DNA of 64,000 bases from Drouetiella sp036703255 (lineage in GTDB: Bacteria; Cyanobacteriota; Cyanobacteriia; Elainellales; Elainellaceae), in assembly GCA_036703255.1 (NCBI GenBank), contig DATNPL010000242.1:30529-94528 (forward strand). Direction: 5' to 3'. Position numbers and translations under genes: made by a program. Position 1 is the first letter of the stretch; the number at the start of each line of letters is the position of its first letter. Positions 32,482-42,030 of the stretch are shown here, one piece after another. The notes below the pieces were generated by a model. It ran no database searches. It was not told the DNA's origin and saw only the letters and a program-made list of their open reading frames with translations.

Positions 32482-34581
32482 ATGACCCTGCGGCAAAAGA
32501 CATTTCTAGTCATGGGGATTACCCTGCTTGGTCTATTGTTGGCGCTGTCCTTAGTTCTCTCCAACATCTGGTCGATGGGCTTTGAACGCCTAGAGATCCA
32601 GCAAACTCGTCGCGACGTTGAGCGTATCGTTGATGCTTTAGCGGATAATTTAGTCGAGTTAGAATCACTGGTGGGCGACTGGTCACCTTGGGATGAAACA
32701 TACAACTTTATCGTCGATCGCAATGCTGCGTATATTGTAGGAAATTTAGATAGCGACTCGATTTCCAACCTCAAATTAGATTTAATTATCTACATCAATC
32801 AAGCTGGACAAATTGTTTTTGCTCAAAGCCTTGACCTTCAGCAGAAAAGGTTAACTCCTCTGCCCACAAATTTACAGCAATATTTTGTGAGCCACCCTCA
32901 GATTACACATCATTCTAATCTTAACAGTAGTGTCACGGGTATCCTGATGCTGCCAGAAACACCCATGATGATTGCTTCACAGCCTATTCGCCAGAGCGAT
33001 CGCTCTGGACCAATTCGAGGGACACTCATTTTTGGACGTTATCTGGATGCAATTGAGTTGCAAAAGCTGGCAGCGTTGACACATTTATCCATCGTCGCTT
33101 ATCCCTTGCAAAAGTCGTTACCTCCAGATTTTCAGGCAGCACAAGCAGCCTTGACCTCTTCTGACTCAATCCAAGTACGCCCTTTAAATCTCGATCGCAT
33201 TGCTGGCTATACTCAGATCTTCGATATTGATCATCGCCCGGCTTTGCTGCTGCGGGTAGACAGTGCAAGAGAAATCTACCGCGAAGGTCAAAGAACTTGG
33301 CATTACCTACTGCAAGCTCTCATCGCAGTCGGGCTGTTGTTTAGTATCGTCGCTTTGCTGATGTTGGAAAACCTTGTCCTATCAAGATTAGCCCGTTTGA
33401 GTCGAGGAGTAAGCCAGATTCGCGATACAGGTAACCTGTCTTTGCGTTTGCAAGAAGGGGGTAAGGATGAGCTATCGCGCCCAATACTGCTGCTCAATCA
33501 GTTGTTGAGTACGCTAGAGCAGTCGCAACAGGCGTTAAATCAAGCCAAGATTGAGTTAGAACAGCGCGTTGAGCAGCGGACTTTTGACCTCAGTCGAATC
33601 AACGAGGAGCTTTTAAGTGAAATGGCGGAGCGTCGTCAAATTGAGCTACAACTGCGTAGCTCGGAAGCGCACTTGCGAACATATTCCCAACAGTTAGAAC
33701 AAGCTCTACAGCAATTAAAGAAAACCCAGGCTCAATTAATTCATAGTGAGAAAATGTCCTCCATAGGGCAACTCGTTGCCGGTGTTGCTCACGAAATTAA
33801 TAATCCGCTTGGCTTCATCGCTGGTAACCTTACCTATGCGAACGAATATGCTCAGGCATTGTTAAGCTTGCTACAACGATATCAGCACTATTACCCTAAT
33901 CCTATTTCTGAGATCGAGACTGAGTTCACTGCGATCGACCTGGAGTTTTTGCTGGCTGATTTTCCCAATCTGTTTGCTTCCATGCAGCTTGGAGTAGACC
34001 GTATCCAAAACATTGTCTTAGCGCTGCGGAACTTTTCCCGAACAAATGAGATTAGTCTTAAAGCTGCCAGCTTGCATGAAGGAATTGACAGTACGTTGCT
34101 TATTCTGCAAAGTCGGTTGAAAGTAAGCGCTAGTTTTGAAGGCATTACGATAGTCAAAGACTATGGTGAAATTCCTTTGGTGAAGTGTGATGCTGGACAA
34201 GTCAATCAGGTGTTTATGAATATTATCAGCAATGCGATCGATGCTCTAGAAGAGTATCAACCGCAGCGCTTGCAATTGCAGTCAGAAGAGGTTTCTGCAA
34301 TGATTCATATCAAGACTGAAGCGGTCGCTCCTCGACGTGTTGCAATTCGGATTAGAGACAATGGTCCGGGTATTTCTGAAGCGACGCAGCAGAGATTGTT
34401 TGATCCCTTTTTTACCACGAAGCCAATTGGTAAAGGAACGGGGTTGGGTCTATCTATTAGCTACCAGATTATCACTGAAAAACATGGGGGAACTTTGCAA
34501 TGTATTTCTACCCCAGGAGTAGGAACTGAGTTTGTCATCGAGCTGCCGGTGCAAGCTGACGAGTTGAAACAGGACTTCTAG
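32482..34581 (+). CDS. CHASE4 sensor histidine kinase
   Basis: 699 residues from the ATG at 32482, with a TM helix near residues 10-30 (FLVMGITLLGLLLALSLVL). A periplasmic CHASE4-like region follows (LVGDWSPWDETYNF, VGNLDSDSI), then a second TM near 275-295 and a HAMP stretch (LSRGVSQIRDTGNL). A HisKA domain has VAGVAHEINNPLGFIAG near 435, and an HATPase has IRDNGPGIS, FFTTKPIGKGTGLGLSISYQI. It senses an extracytoplasmic signal and phosphorylates an unknown regulator; no receiver domain is attached. The stop codon touches the right inverted repeat (34581-34600), so the gene is packed tightly between the repeats. Confidence 0.85.
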   Translation: MTLRQKTFLVMGITLLGLLLALSLVLSNIWSMGFERLEIQQTRRDVERIVDALADNLVELESLVGDWSPWDETYNFIVDRNAAYIVGNLDSDSISNLKLDLIIYINQAGQIVFAQSLDLQQKRLTPLPTNLQQYFVSHPQITHHSNLNSSVTGILMLPETPMMIASQPIRQSDRSGPIRGTLIFGRYLDAIELQKLAALTHLSIVAYPLQKSLPPDFQAAQAALTSSDSIQVRPLNLDRIAGYTQIFDIDHRPALLLRVDSAREIYREGQRTWHYLLQALIAVGLLFSIVALLMLENLVLSRLARLSRGVSQIRDTGNLSLRLQEGGKDELSRPILLLNQLLSTLEQSQQALNQAKIELEQRVEQRTFDLSRINEELLSEMAERRQIELQLRSSEAHLRTYSQQLEQALQQLKKTQAQLIHSEKMSSIGQLVAGVAHEINNPLGFIAGNLTYANEYAQALLSLLQRYQHYYPNPISEIETEFTAIDLEFLLADFPNLFASMQLGVDRIQNIVLALRNFSRTNEISLKAASLHEGIDSTLLILQSRLKVSASFEGITIVKDYGEIPLVKCDAGQVNQVFMNIISNAIDALEEYQPQRLQLQSEEVSAMIHIKTEAVAPRRVAIRIRDNGPGISEATQQRLFDPFFTTKPIGKGTGLGLSISYQIITEKHGGTLQCISTPGVGTEFVIELPVQADELKQDF

Positions 34582-34600
34582 GAAAACTGTCAGAACTGAG
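34581..34600 (+). repeat. Right inverted repeat bounding the CHASE4 kinase
   Basis: GGAAAACTGTCAGAACTGAG, complementary to 32398-32416 over CTCAGTTCTGACAG plus TTT. The first base overlaps the kinase stop codon. Confidence 0.6.
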
Positions 34601-34730
34601 CCAGGATTTAATCATTTGCTACATTTGCGGGTCTGACAACGATCTGTGTAATTAGGTATCATGAGGAGTCTAAAACGTCCGCATAGCAAGGCTTTTAGAG
34701 ATCGAATTTTTACAGGCTTGATTGATACTC

Positions 34731-36040
34731 CTGCTTGACTGACAAAACTAAGAGGCTGGAATACGGCTAAGGACGGTGAATTCACGTTTTAGAGTATCAT
34801 CGTATTGTCGCTTGGATGCAATGGCAGGTTGCGGGTCTGGTACAGAGGATAGAAACGGATGAAGCTGAATTTTCCATTGATGCGTGATGGCGAGGCGAAT
34901 CCAATTCCAACCTAGCTTGAGATAACTCATGCCGCGATACCAGTGGCTATCGACCTGGCGACGCTTGCCTGATGCCACAACTTGCACCCCTTGCAATACC
35001 AAAAATAACATCGTCAAAGCAATCACTCCGCACAACTGAGACAGGGCAAACTTGTCTCTGAGTCTGGAGGCTTCGAGATTAAATCCGTTGGACTTCAAAT
35101 CCAAAAACGATTCCTCGACCTGAAACCGGAGTCGGTATTGAGCAAAAGTCTGTAAGTTTGTCGGCTCATCGCTGACAATCGTCCAGTCCTCATCACTTTG
35201 CTTGTCATGGGCAAACGCCAGATAAACGTTGGGGTAGGGTTTCGTTTTGCCGAGCGAGACCGCATCTGTGAAGTAAGCCTGTCCGGGCTGCAACAGTACT
35301 GACGACACTTTGCGCCATTGTCCCTGGTGCTGAAACTGAAACGAACGCTTAATTCGAATCCGTTGGCGTAGCCTGCCGAAGGCTTAAATGCCAGCCCAAG
35401 TTCTCCCGCAGGTACTTCATCAGTTTGCCGTCCGCAAAGCCTCGCTCTGCTAGCAAAACAACTGTAGCTCCTTGAGGCAGGACTCGTGCTGCTTGGCGCA
35501 ATACTCTCTGAATCGTCCATAACCGGACGGTGCTGCTAGCTTGTGCCACGACTCGCCATGCGACTGGAACCGTTCTGCCCCGATACACCACGCCCACCCA
35601 AACGATGCAAAAACAATTCCACACCACCGTTGTATCTAGGCTGAGATAGAGACGTTTACTCCCCCACTCCGACAGGGCTTGCCTGACCAAGACATGGTGG
35701 GCTGAAGCGACATCAATTCGTCGATTCGACAACCAACGGCGGAATCGTCTTTGATGAGATTGGGCAATTTGAGCGCGACTGATAACGTACAAGCCAAATC
35801 CATTAAGATGCACGTTTTGACTTTCAATCATGCCGATGATCATCCAGCAGAGCGTTTGCAGGTGACGGACATCCTGCCATAGGGTGCCAGATTGACGCAG
35901 GAAATCATTCAACGCATCATAGAGTCGGGAAGTGGAAGCCTTTTTTTTGCTGTCGAGCGTGGTAACTTTCCAGCTTAAACCAGGCTCTGCTTCCCTCCTA
36001 GCTTTCGTTTCAGACGCGACCCGTTTTGTCAGTCAAGCAG
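34731..36040. mobile_element. IS4-like insertion sequence, 1310 bp
   Basis: Perfect 18-bp terminal inverted repeats CTGCTTGACTGACAAAAC (34731-34748) and GTTTTGTCAGTCAAGCAG (36023-36040). The transposase fills the interior on the minus strand. No clear target duplication could be read (flanks TACTC and TGCTT). The right end is inserted into an IS5-type transposase remnant. It is disabled by a 22-nt insertion in the transposase. Confidence 0.8.
34748..35912 (-). pseudogene. IS4-family transposase, frameshifted by a 22-nt repeat
   Basis: The N-terminal half (35912 to about 35385) holds LYLSLDTTVVW (first D) and VLLAERGFADGKLMKYLRE, where the acidic residue is displaced. The C-terminal half (about 35362 to 34748) holds FQVEESFLDLKSNGF (E of the DDE triad). 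A 22-nt segment at 35363-35384, starting AGCCTTCGGCAGGCTACG on the minus strand, lies between them. Removing it joins GWHL directly to RIRIKRSF in one frame. So the insertion of a small dispersed repeat broke the gene. The catalytic triad is inferred from motif spacing. Confidence 0.75.
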
Positions 36041-36228
36041 TGCTTCTACCACTTGCATTTAATTTTTGCCCCGCGATCGCCCGGTGGGTCATTGAGCGGT
36101 CGAATGCTTGGATGGAGAGATGTAAAATCCTGGTCAAGAACTTTGAGCGGACGCTTGCCAATGCCACGACGAAAATCAACCTTTGCTTTATTCGGCTAAT
36201 GGTTAAGCGGCTTGCAGCCTCTCCTTAA
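36041..36228 (+). pseudogene. IS5-family transposase C-terminal remnant
   Basis: About 60 residues survive: AFNFCPAIARWVIERSNAWM, then CKILVKNFERTLANATTKIN and FIRLMVKRLAAS. W-V-I-E-R-S (the E of DDE) and the terminal RLM-KRL are typical for IS5 transposases. The upstream half is replaced by the IS4-like element ending at 36040; the missing part was not found on its other side. Confidence 0.7.
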
Positions 36229-36317
36229 GATCTCAAATGGGTTCTATAGGTGACTGCCCGGCTCAGTCTAACGCAATCCCTTTTACCTCTCTTGCGGTCA
36301 TTTCTCCTCTACCTTGG

Positions 36318-36363
36318 AATAGCTTTACCAAATATACCAGGTGGTATATTTGGTAAAGCTATT
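36318..36363. promoter_or_regulatory. 46-bp perfect palindrome before the XRE-kinase operon
   Basis: Two 22-bp arms (36318-36339 and 36342-36363), perfect complements around a central GG, starting AATAGCTTTACC. It ends 15 bp before the XRE start codon. Long palindromes at such a place are normally regulator-binding operators. Confidence 0.7.
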
Positions 36364-36378
36364 TTATTGACTATTCTT

Positions 36379-36639
36379 ATGCCTGAAGTTAACGCAAAGC
36401 GCAATTTCAAAGAAATTAAACAGTCAGCGCTTGCGACGCTGGTGCGGGAGACACGACAGCGGCTTAAACTCTCACAAGCTAAATTTGCCGAAAAGCTAGG
36501 GGTTTCCTTCCAAAGTGTGAATCGTTGGGAAAACGGGCGCACTAAGCCCTTACCCGTCGCATTAAAGCAGATTGAGCAGTTGCTGCATCAAATGGGGGAG
36601 CAAGGCAAAGACTTGTTAGCCAAGTATTTTTCGGCATAA
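36379..36639 (+). CDS. XRE-family helix-turn-helix regulator
   Basis: 86 residues from an ATG at 36379. A longer GTG-started frame from 36250 would include the palindrome and is unlikely. ALATLVRETRQRLKLSQAKFAEKLGVSFQSVNRWENGRTKPLP is a full XRE HTH (Q-A-K-F-A, S-V-N-R-W-E-N-G). The C-terminal tail is helical. It lies 7 bp upstream of a giant hybrid kinase, so both are probably one operon, controlled by the 46-bp palindrome through this protein. DNA-binding HTH genes are often paired this way with hybrid kinases in cyanobacteria; the function of the pair is unknown. Confidence 0.85.
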   Translation: MPEVNAKRNFKEIKQSALATLVRETRQRLKLSQAKFAEKLGVSFQSVNRWENGRTKPLPVALKQIEQLLHQMGEQGKDLLAKYFSA

Positions 36640-36646
36640 GAGCAGA

Positions 36647-39600
36647 GTGATGCTGAATTTCCAACGCTTATTCGAATCTATCCCAGGACTGTACATCATC
36701 TACGACCTCGATTTCGTGATTGTGGGCGGCAGCGATGCTTATTTTCAAGCCACCCTGACTAAACGAGAAGAAGTGGTGGGTCGCCATCTATTTGAGGTAT
36801 TTCCAGATAATCCCGACGATCCGAATGCGGACGGAGTGAGAAATTTACGGACATCACTCGAAAATGTGCTGAAGTATGGCAAGCCGCACACAATGGCGGT
36901 GCAGAAGTATGATGTTCGTCGTCCCGAAGCGGAAGGGGGCGGATTTGAAGAGCGCTATTGGGCACCGGCGAACTCGCCGTTATTTGATGAAAATGGCGTG
37001 ATGACGCACATCATTCACCGAGCTGTGGATGTTACCGAGTTTGTGCAGATGCAGCAGCAGCGCAATGAGCAGCGTCAGTTAAATCAGGCGCTCCAGTCGC
37101 GCACTGAGCAGATGGAGATGGAAATTTATGCCAGAGCGCAAGAGTTACAAGCCATCAATGCACAGCTCCAAACGGCAAACGAGGCGCTTTCAGAACTGGA
37201 TCGCGCCAAAACTGCCTTCTTCAGCAATGTGTCGCACGAATTTCGCACGCCGCTCACCTTAATGTTGTCGCCGCTCGAAGATACGATCGCCACGCTGAAA
37301 GATACAATTTCCCCTTCAGACCTCGAACAACTCCAACTGATCCAGCGTAATGGACTGCGGCTACTCAAACTCGTCAATAGCCTGCTTGATTTCGCGCGCC
37401 TCGAAGCCGGTCGCGTGCAGGCAGACTATGAACCGGTCGATTTGGCAACCTATACTGCCGAACTTGCCAGTACCTTTCAGTCGCTGATTGAACGGGCAGG
37501 GCTGTCGCTGATTATAGATTGTTCCCCGTTGCCCACAGCGGTTTATGCTGATCGCGACATGTGGGAAAAAATCGTTCTTAATTTGTTGTCGAATGCGTTT
37601 AAGTTTACCTTAGCAGGGACGATTACAGTACGATTGCAAGAGTTTGACGATTGGGTTGAATTATTGGTTGCAGACACTGGAGTCGGCATCCCCTCGGAAG
37701 AATTGCCCCATTTATTTGAACGCTTTCATCGTGTAGAGAACTCACAAGGTCGCAGTTTTGAAGGGTCGGGCATCGGGCTATCGCTGGTGCAAGAACTGAT
37801 CAAATTGCATGGAGGCAAGATCGAGGTGATCAGCACCTTGGGGCAAGGCAGTTGCTTTACGGTAACGATTCCTACCGGAACCGCCCATTTGCCATCAGAG
37901 CGAATTGGAACCAGTCGCACGTTAGCGTCAACGGCAGTGGGCGCACTCCCTTATGTCGAAGAAGCGCAGCGGTGGCTACAGGAAGAAAGTTATGAGTTCT
38001 CAGTTCTTAGTTTTGAGTTAGATTCTGAAGCCTCACTGAAAAATTCAACACTTAACACTCAAACCGCTGCCGCTGCCCGCATTCTCCTGGCAGATGACAA
38101 CACGGATATGCGCCATTACATTCAACGGCTCTTGAGTGGAACGTATACCGTTGAAACAGTTGTTGATGGCGTTGCCGCTTTAGATGCAATTGCGAAGCAT
38201 CCGCCTGATCTGGTCTTAACCGATATGATGATGCCCAGAATGGATGGGCTGGAATTGCTGCGATCGCTACGGTCTCAGCCTCACACTCAAGATATTCCGA
38301 TTATTTTGCTATCGGCACGGGCAGGTGAAGAAGCCTACCTAGAGGGGCTAACAGCCGGAGCTGATGATTATTTGGTTAAGCCCTTCTCGGCGCGCGAGTT
38401 GCAGACGCGGGTGGAGGCAACGCTGAAGCTGTCGAAACTTCGGCGGGAGGCCCTGCAACAAGAGCAGGTGCTACGGGCGATGAGTGAAACCGCGCAACAA
38501 CAAGCTGAAGCTGCTTTCCGCCGAATTGATCAGCTTTTGGAAAGCATGAGTGAAGCCTTTATTGCCCTGGATCACGACTGGCAGATTATTTATCAAAACG
38601 CTACTTCTGAACAGATTAATCAAAAACCGCGATCGCTGGCGCTAGGCAAAACGCTGTGGGAGGAATGGCCTGCTATTGTAGGATCAATCTCTGAACAGCA
38701 GTATCGCCATGCTGTAGCAGAACAGGTTGCCGTTCACTTTGAGCAACACTACTACGAACCGCCCGACCATGATATGTGGTTGGAAGTTCATGCCTATCCA
38801 TTTGCAGAAGGACTGGGCATCTTTTACCGAGATGTTAGCGAGCGCAAACGAGCAGAGGAAATTTCGCAGCGAGCCGCCGCACTGGATGCCTTCCGGGTCT
38901 CTCTCGCTGATGCCCTCCGCCCGCTCACCGATGCTTCAGAAATTCAAGCGATTGCCGCTCGTATTTTAGGCGAATCTTTGAGAGCAACTCGTGTCATTTA
39001 CGTTGAAGTGATATCGGATGGTGAGGAGGTCATCGTTCATCGCAACTACACGAATGGTGTGGCAGAAATGAGTGGGCGATACCGTTTAGAAGACTACCGA
39101 CGCAACCTGACCGCTGATCATCAGGCTGGACACACGCAGATTGTAATCGATATCCCCAATAATCCTAAATATACGGATGCTGAGAAGGCGAAATACCGCG
39201 AACTCGATATTGCCGCACATATTGATGTGCCGCTGATTAAAAACGATCAATTCGTCGCCCTGCTTGCGGTGCATCAATCTACACCGCGTCAGTGGACAGA
39301 AACCGAGGTCAAATTGGTTGAAGAAACCGCCGAACGCACTTGGGCGGCAGTCGAACGCGCTCGCGCCGAAGCCGCGTTGCGCGAAGGTGAAAACCGCTTA
39401 CGACTGGCGCTGGTATCAGCCGAACTCGGCACCTGGGACTTTAACCCGATAACAGACGTACTGCAATGGGACAATCAATGCAAAGCCATGTTTGGGCTGT
39501 CACCAGAAGCAGAGATTACCTACGATGTCTTTCTAGCAGGATTACACCCAGAAGACCGCGATCGCGCAGATCAAGTGGTGCAGTTGGCGCTCAAGCCTGA

Positions 39601-40948
39601 AAGTGGCGGTGAGTATGACCTTGAGTACCGCACCATTGGAATCGAAGATGGCGTAGAGCGGTGGATTGCGGCGAAGGGAAAGGCATTCTTCAATCCAGCA
39701 GGCAGTGCCATCCGCTTCATTGGCACCGTTCTCAATATCACTGAGAAGAAACAGGTTGAGGCTGAACGAGAACAACTCTTACAATGGGAACAAGCGGCAC
39801 GGGAAGCTGCCGAAACGGCCAACCGCATCAAAGATGAATTCCTGGCAGTGCTGTCGCACGAATTGCGATCGCCACTCAACCCGATTCTGGGCTGGTCAAA
39901 AGTGCTGCTGCAGGGAAAACTGGATGCTGCCAGAACCACAGCGGCACTGACCACGATCGAGCGCAATGCTCAGTTACAAGTGCAATTAATTGATGATCTG
40001 CTCGACATCTCTCGGATTTTACGCGGCAAGCTCAGCTTAACTCTGATGTCGGTTGACCTCTACTCCGTCATCTTAGCGGCGCTGGAAACGGTGCGGTTAG
40101 CCGCCGAAGCGAAAGGTATTCAAATTCACACGGCAGCCTTACCCGGTACTGGCATTATCACGGGAGATGCGGGGCGGTTGCAGCAGGTGTTGTGGAATCT
40201 GCTCTCAAACGCTGTGAAATTTACACCTGCGAATGGACAGGTTACGGTAACGCTACGTGCAATCGATCGCCACGCTCAGATTCAAGTCAGCGATACTGGC
40301 AAAGGGATTAAGCCTGAGTTTCTGCCCTACGTCTTTGAGCATTTTCGGCAGGAAGATGGAGCCACGACGCGCAAGTTTGGCGGTTTGGGATTAGGACTGG
40401 CGATCGCTCGTCAAATTGTTGAACTGCATGGGGGAACGATCGCGGTTAATAGTCCCGGTGAGGGGAAAGGAGCAACCTTTATCGTGCAACTACCGGCCAT
40501 GCGGCAAGCAACACCAATCCAAGCTGAGCCAAACTACGTTCAACTCAGCTCAGAAACGCTCTTAGATAAGGTTCACATTTTGCTGGTGGATGACGATAGA
40601 GATACCCTGGAGTTTGAGGCTTTTCTGCTAGAACAACATGGGGCACAGGTGACAGCCGTTAGTTCTGGTTTAGAAGCGTTGCAAGCGTTGGAGCAGATGA
40701 TGCCCGATGTGATTGTGAGCGATGTTGGCATGGCAGACATGGATGGCTACATGCTGATGAGGCAGATTCGCTTACGTGCGCCGACCGAGGGAGGGATGGT
40801 TCCCGCGATCGCCTTGACGGCCTATGCCGCAGAAATTGACCAGAAAAGAGCCATTCAAGCTGGCTTTCAAAGGCACCTGACGAAGCCGTTAGAGCCAGAA
40901 CGACTTGTAGGCGAAATTGTGAACCTGCTCAATTCAAACCGGATTTAG
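36647..40948 (+). CDS. Hybrid sensor kinase with two kinase cores and two receivers
   Basis: 1433 residues, soluble. In order: PAS (about 1-130), coiled coil (135-185), HisKA with SHEFRTPL at H197, HATPase (300-415), receiver (480-600, DDN and LVLTDMMMPRMDG), PAS (about 625-735), GAF (about 745-895), PAS (915-1040), second HisKA with SHELRSPL near 1069, HATPase (about 1165-1285) and receiver (1308-1430). All key residues, including both histidines and both aspartates, are present. It can pass phosphate internally between two modules. A low-complexity linker at about 448-480 is encoded by a dispersed DNA repeat. It is preceded by an XRE regulator 7 bp upstream. Confidence 0.9.
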   Translation: MMLNFQRLFESIPGLYIIYDLDFVIVGGSDAYFQATLTKREEVVGRHLFEVFPDNPDDPNADGVRNLRTSLENVLKYGKPHTMAVQKYDVRRPEAEGGGFEERYWAPANSPLFDENGVMTHIIHRAVDVTEFVQMQQQRNEQRQLNQALQSRTEQMEMEIYARAQELQAINAQLQTANEALSELDRAKTAFFSNVSHEFRTPLTLMLSPLEDTIATLKDTISPSDLEQLQLIQRNGLRLLKLVNSLLDFARLEAGRVQADYEPVDLATYTAELASTFQSLIERAGLSLIIDCSPLPTAVYADRDMWEKIVLNLLSNAFKFTLAGTITVRLQEFDDWVELLVADTGVGIPSEELPHLFERFHRVENSQGRSFEGSGIGLSLVQELIKLHGGKIEVISTLGQGSCFTVTIPTGTAHLPSERIGTSRTLASTAVGALPYVEEAQRWLQEESYEFSVLSFELDSEASLKNSTLNTQTAAAARILLADDNTDMRHYIQRLLSGTYTVETVVDGVAALDAIAKHPPDLVLTDMMMPRMDGLELLRSLRSQPHTQDIPIILLSARAGEEAYLEGLTAGADDYLVKPFSARELQTRVEATLKLSKLRREALQQEQVLRAMSETAQQQAEAAFRRIDQLLESMSEAFIALDHDWQIIYQNATSEQINQKPRSLALGKTLWEEWPAIVGSISEQQYRHAVAEQVAVHFEQHYYEPPDHDMWLEVHAYPFAEGLGIFYRDVSERKRAEEISQRAAALDAFRVSLADALRPLTDASEIQAIAARILGESLRATRVIYVEVISDGEEVIVHRNYTNGVAEMSGRYRLEDYRRNLTADHQAGHTQIVIDIPNNPKYTDAEKAKYRELDIAAHIDVPLIKNDQFVALLAVHQSTPRQWTETEVKLVEETAERTWAAVERARAEAALREGENRLRLALVSAELGTWDFNPITDVLQWDNQCKAMFGLSPEAEITYDVFLAGLHPEDRDRADQVVQLALKPESGGEYDLEYRTIGIEDGVERWIAAKGKAFFNPAGSAIRFIGTVLNITEKKQVEAEREQLLQWEQAAREAAETANRIKDEFLAVLSHELRSPLNPILGWSKVLLQGKLDAARTTAALTTIERNAQLQVQLIDDLLDISRILRGKLSLTLMSVDLYSVILAALETVRLAAEAKGIQIHTAALPGTGIITGDAGRLQQVLWNLLSNAVKFTPANGQVTVTLRAIDRHAQIQVSDTGKGIKPEFLPYVFEHFRQEDGATTRKFGGLGLGLAIARQIVELHGGTIAVNSPGEGKGATFIVQLPAMRQATPIQAEPNYVQLSSETLLDKVHILLVDDDRDTLEFEAFLLEQHGAQVTAVSSGLEALQALEQMMPDVIVSDVGMADMDGYMLMRQIRLRAPTEGGMVPAIALTAYAAEIDQKRAIQAGFQRHLTKPLEPERLVGEIVNLLNSNRI

Positions 40949-41154
40949 AAACCGCTTCCTGTTGCAAGCTGTATGTTTCTTTAGAATTTGCGTTAGAGCC
41001 GTTAGATCGGGGCTGGCAATGATTCGATCAAAATTGGGCCATTTGCTTTGAATTTTTTACCCCATCAGGCTTTCAACAATCGTTCTTTTGAACAGAGTTT
41101 TTGATCGGTGAAACGAAGGAATGAGGGGTTCAGCACTCAAGTTCAGTAGAAACC

Positions 41155-41246
41155 CATCAAATGGCCCTTTATTGCTTTTATCGTTGCCATATCCCTAGCT
41201 CATCAAATGGTCCTTTATTGCTTTTATCGTTGCCATATCCCTAGCT
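41155..41246. repeat. 46-bp tandem duplication
   Basis: Two copies of 46 bp (41155-41200 and 41201-41246) starting CATCAAATGG and ending CCCTAGCT; one base differs (C/T at the 11th position). The second copy runs into the dead receiver gene. Confidence 0.85.
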
Positions 41247-41492
41247 CTATCCAAAGTTGAGGCTTCACCACCAACCCTTATCTTGCTTGATCTTAGGCTG
41301 TCAGATACAAATGGCGTTGAAGTAACTCAGCAGCTTCGACAAAGTGATTAATTCTCTGCTGTAGCAATTGTAATTGTTACAGCAGATGAGAAATTTGATG
41401 ACGAGAGAGTATTGCAAATCGGAGCCAATGGCTTTATTCACAAGCCTATTAATTTTGTGAAGCTACTAGAGAAGGTAGAAGAATTCTGTTAA
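41244..41492 (+). pseudogene. Response-regulator receiver fragment with an internal stop
   Basis: The frame reads LSKVEASPPTLILLDLRLSD, then TNGVEVTQQLRQSD, a TAA stop, then FSAVAIVIVTADEKFDDERV, LQIGANGFIHKPI. This has the receiver Asp (LILLDLRL), Thr (VTAD) and Lys (HKP) in order. The first 45 residues (beta-1 to beta-2) are missing and the upstream DNA is a 46-bp tandem duplication. A single TAA in the middle interrupts an otherwise continuous frame, so the gene is dead, or the stop is a sequence error. Confidence 0.7.
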
Positions 41493-41812
41493 TTACTGAG
41501 TAGAAATACTCACTATTAGGTGTACATCAACTGCTCAAAAGATGAGTAAATTGTGCAAATACAGCGAATCTACTCCTTTAGATAGCTAAATTTGCACACG
41601 ATTCTCTGAGATGCTCCTGATAAATCAGACAAGCCGCATCTCCCTGCTTCCTTTAGTGGGGTTCTTTTTTGTGGTCATGACGAGATAACAACTTGGCAAT
41701 CAATTATTTCTTCTCTTCCTCATGCCCTTGGCTCTCCACGGGGCAATTTTTATAAGCAAGCCTCAAGCGGGTTTGCGGTGATTATGGGCACTATTACAGC
41801 GTGCCTAAAAGT

Positions 41813-41837
41813 GCGGCTGAAAATGACCTTCAGCCGC
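41813..41837 (+). terminator. Hairpin terminator
   Basis: GCGGCTGAA (41813-41821) and TTCAGCCGC (41829-41837) with a 7-nt loop, followed by GCTTTTGC. Ends the upstream transcript before the peptide genes. Confidence 0.5.
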
Positions 41838-41900
41838 GCTTTTGCTGTCTTTAGGGTGACTCAGCCGCACAAGCCGTAGATTTCAGCGTCGCTCAGCTTT

Positions 41901-41937
41901 GACTCGTGACAGATGTCATGCTCGACTCGTGACATCT
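41901..41937. promoter_or_regulatory. Repeated GACTCGTGACA and inverted AGATGTCA boxes
   Basis: GACTCGTGACA occurs at 41901-41911 and 41924-41934, 23 bp apart. AGATGTCA (41911-41918) faces TGACATCT (41930-41937). It lies about 95 bp upstream of the first peptide start. Candidate operator for the peptide genes. Confidence 0.4.
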
Positions 41938-42030
41938 GTGCGATGTGCGAACCCTAGCGCTCCCAGTATTGTTAAGCACATAAGGACAACGCCCCACAGC
42001 AAACAGCTCAAACAAACAGGAGATTTAATC

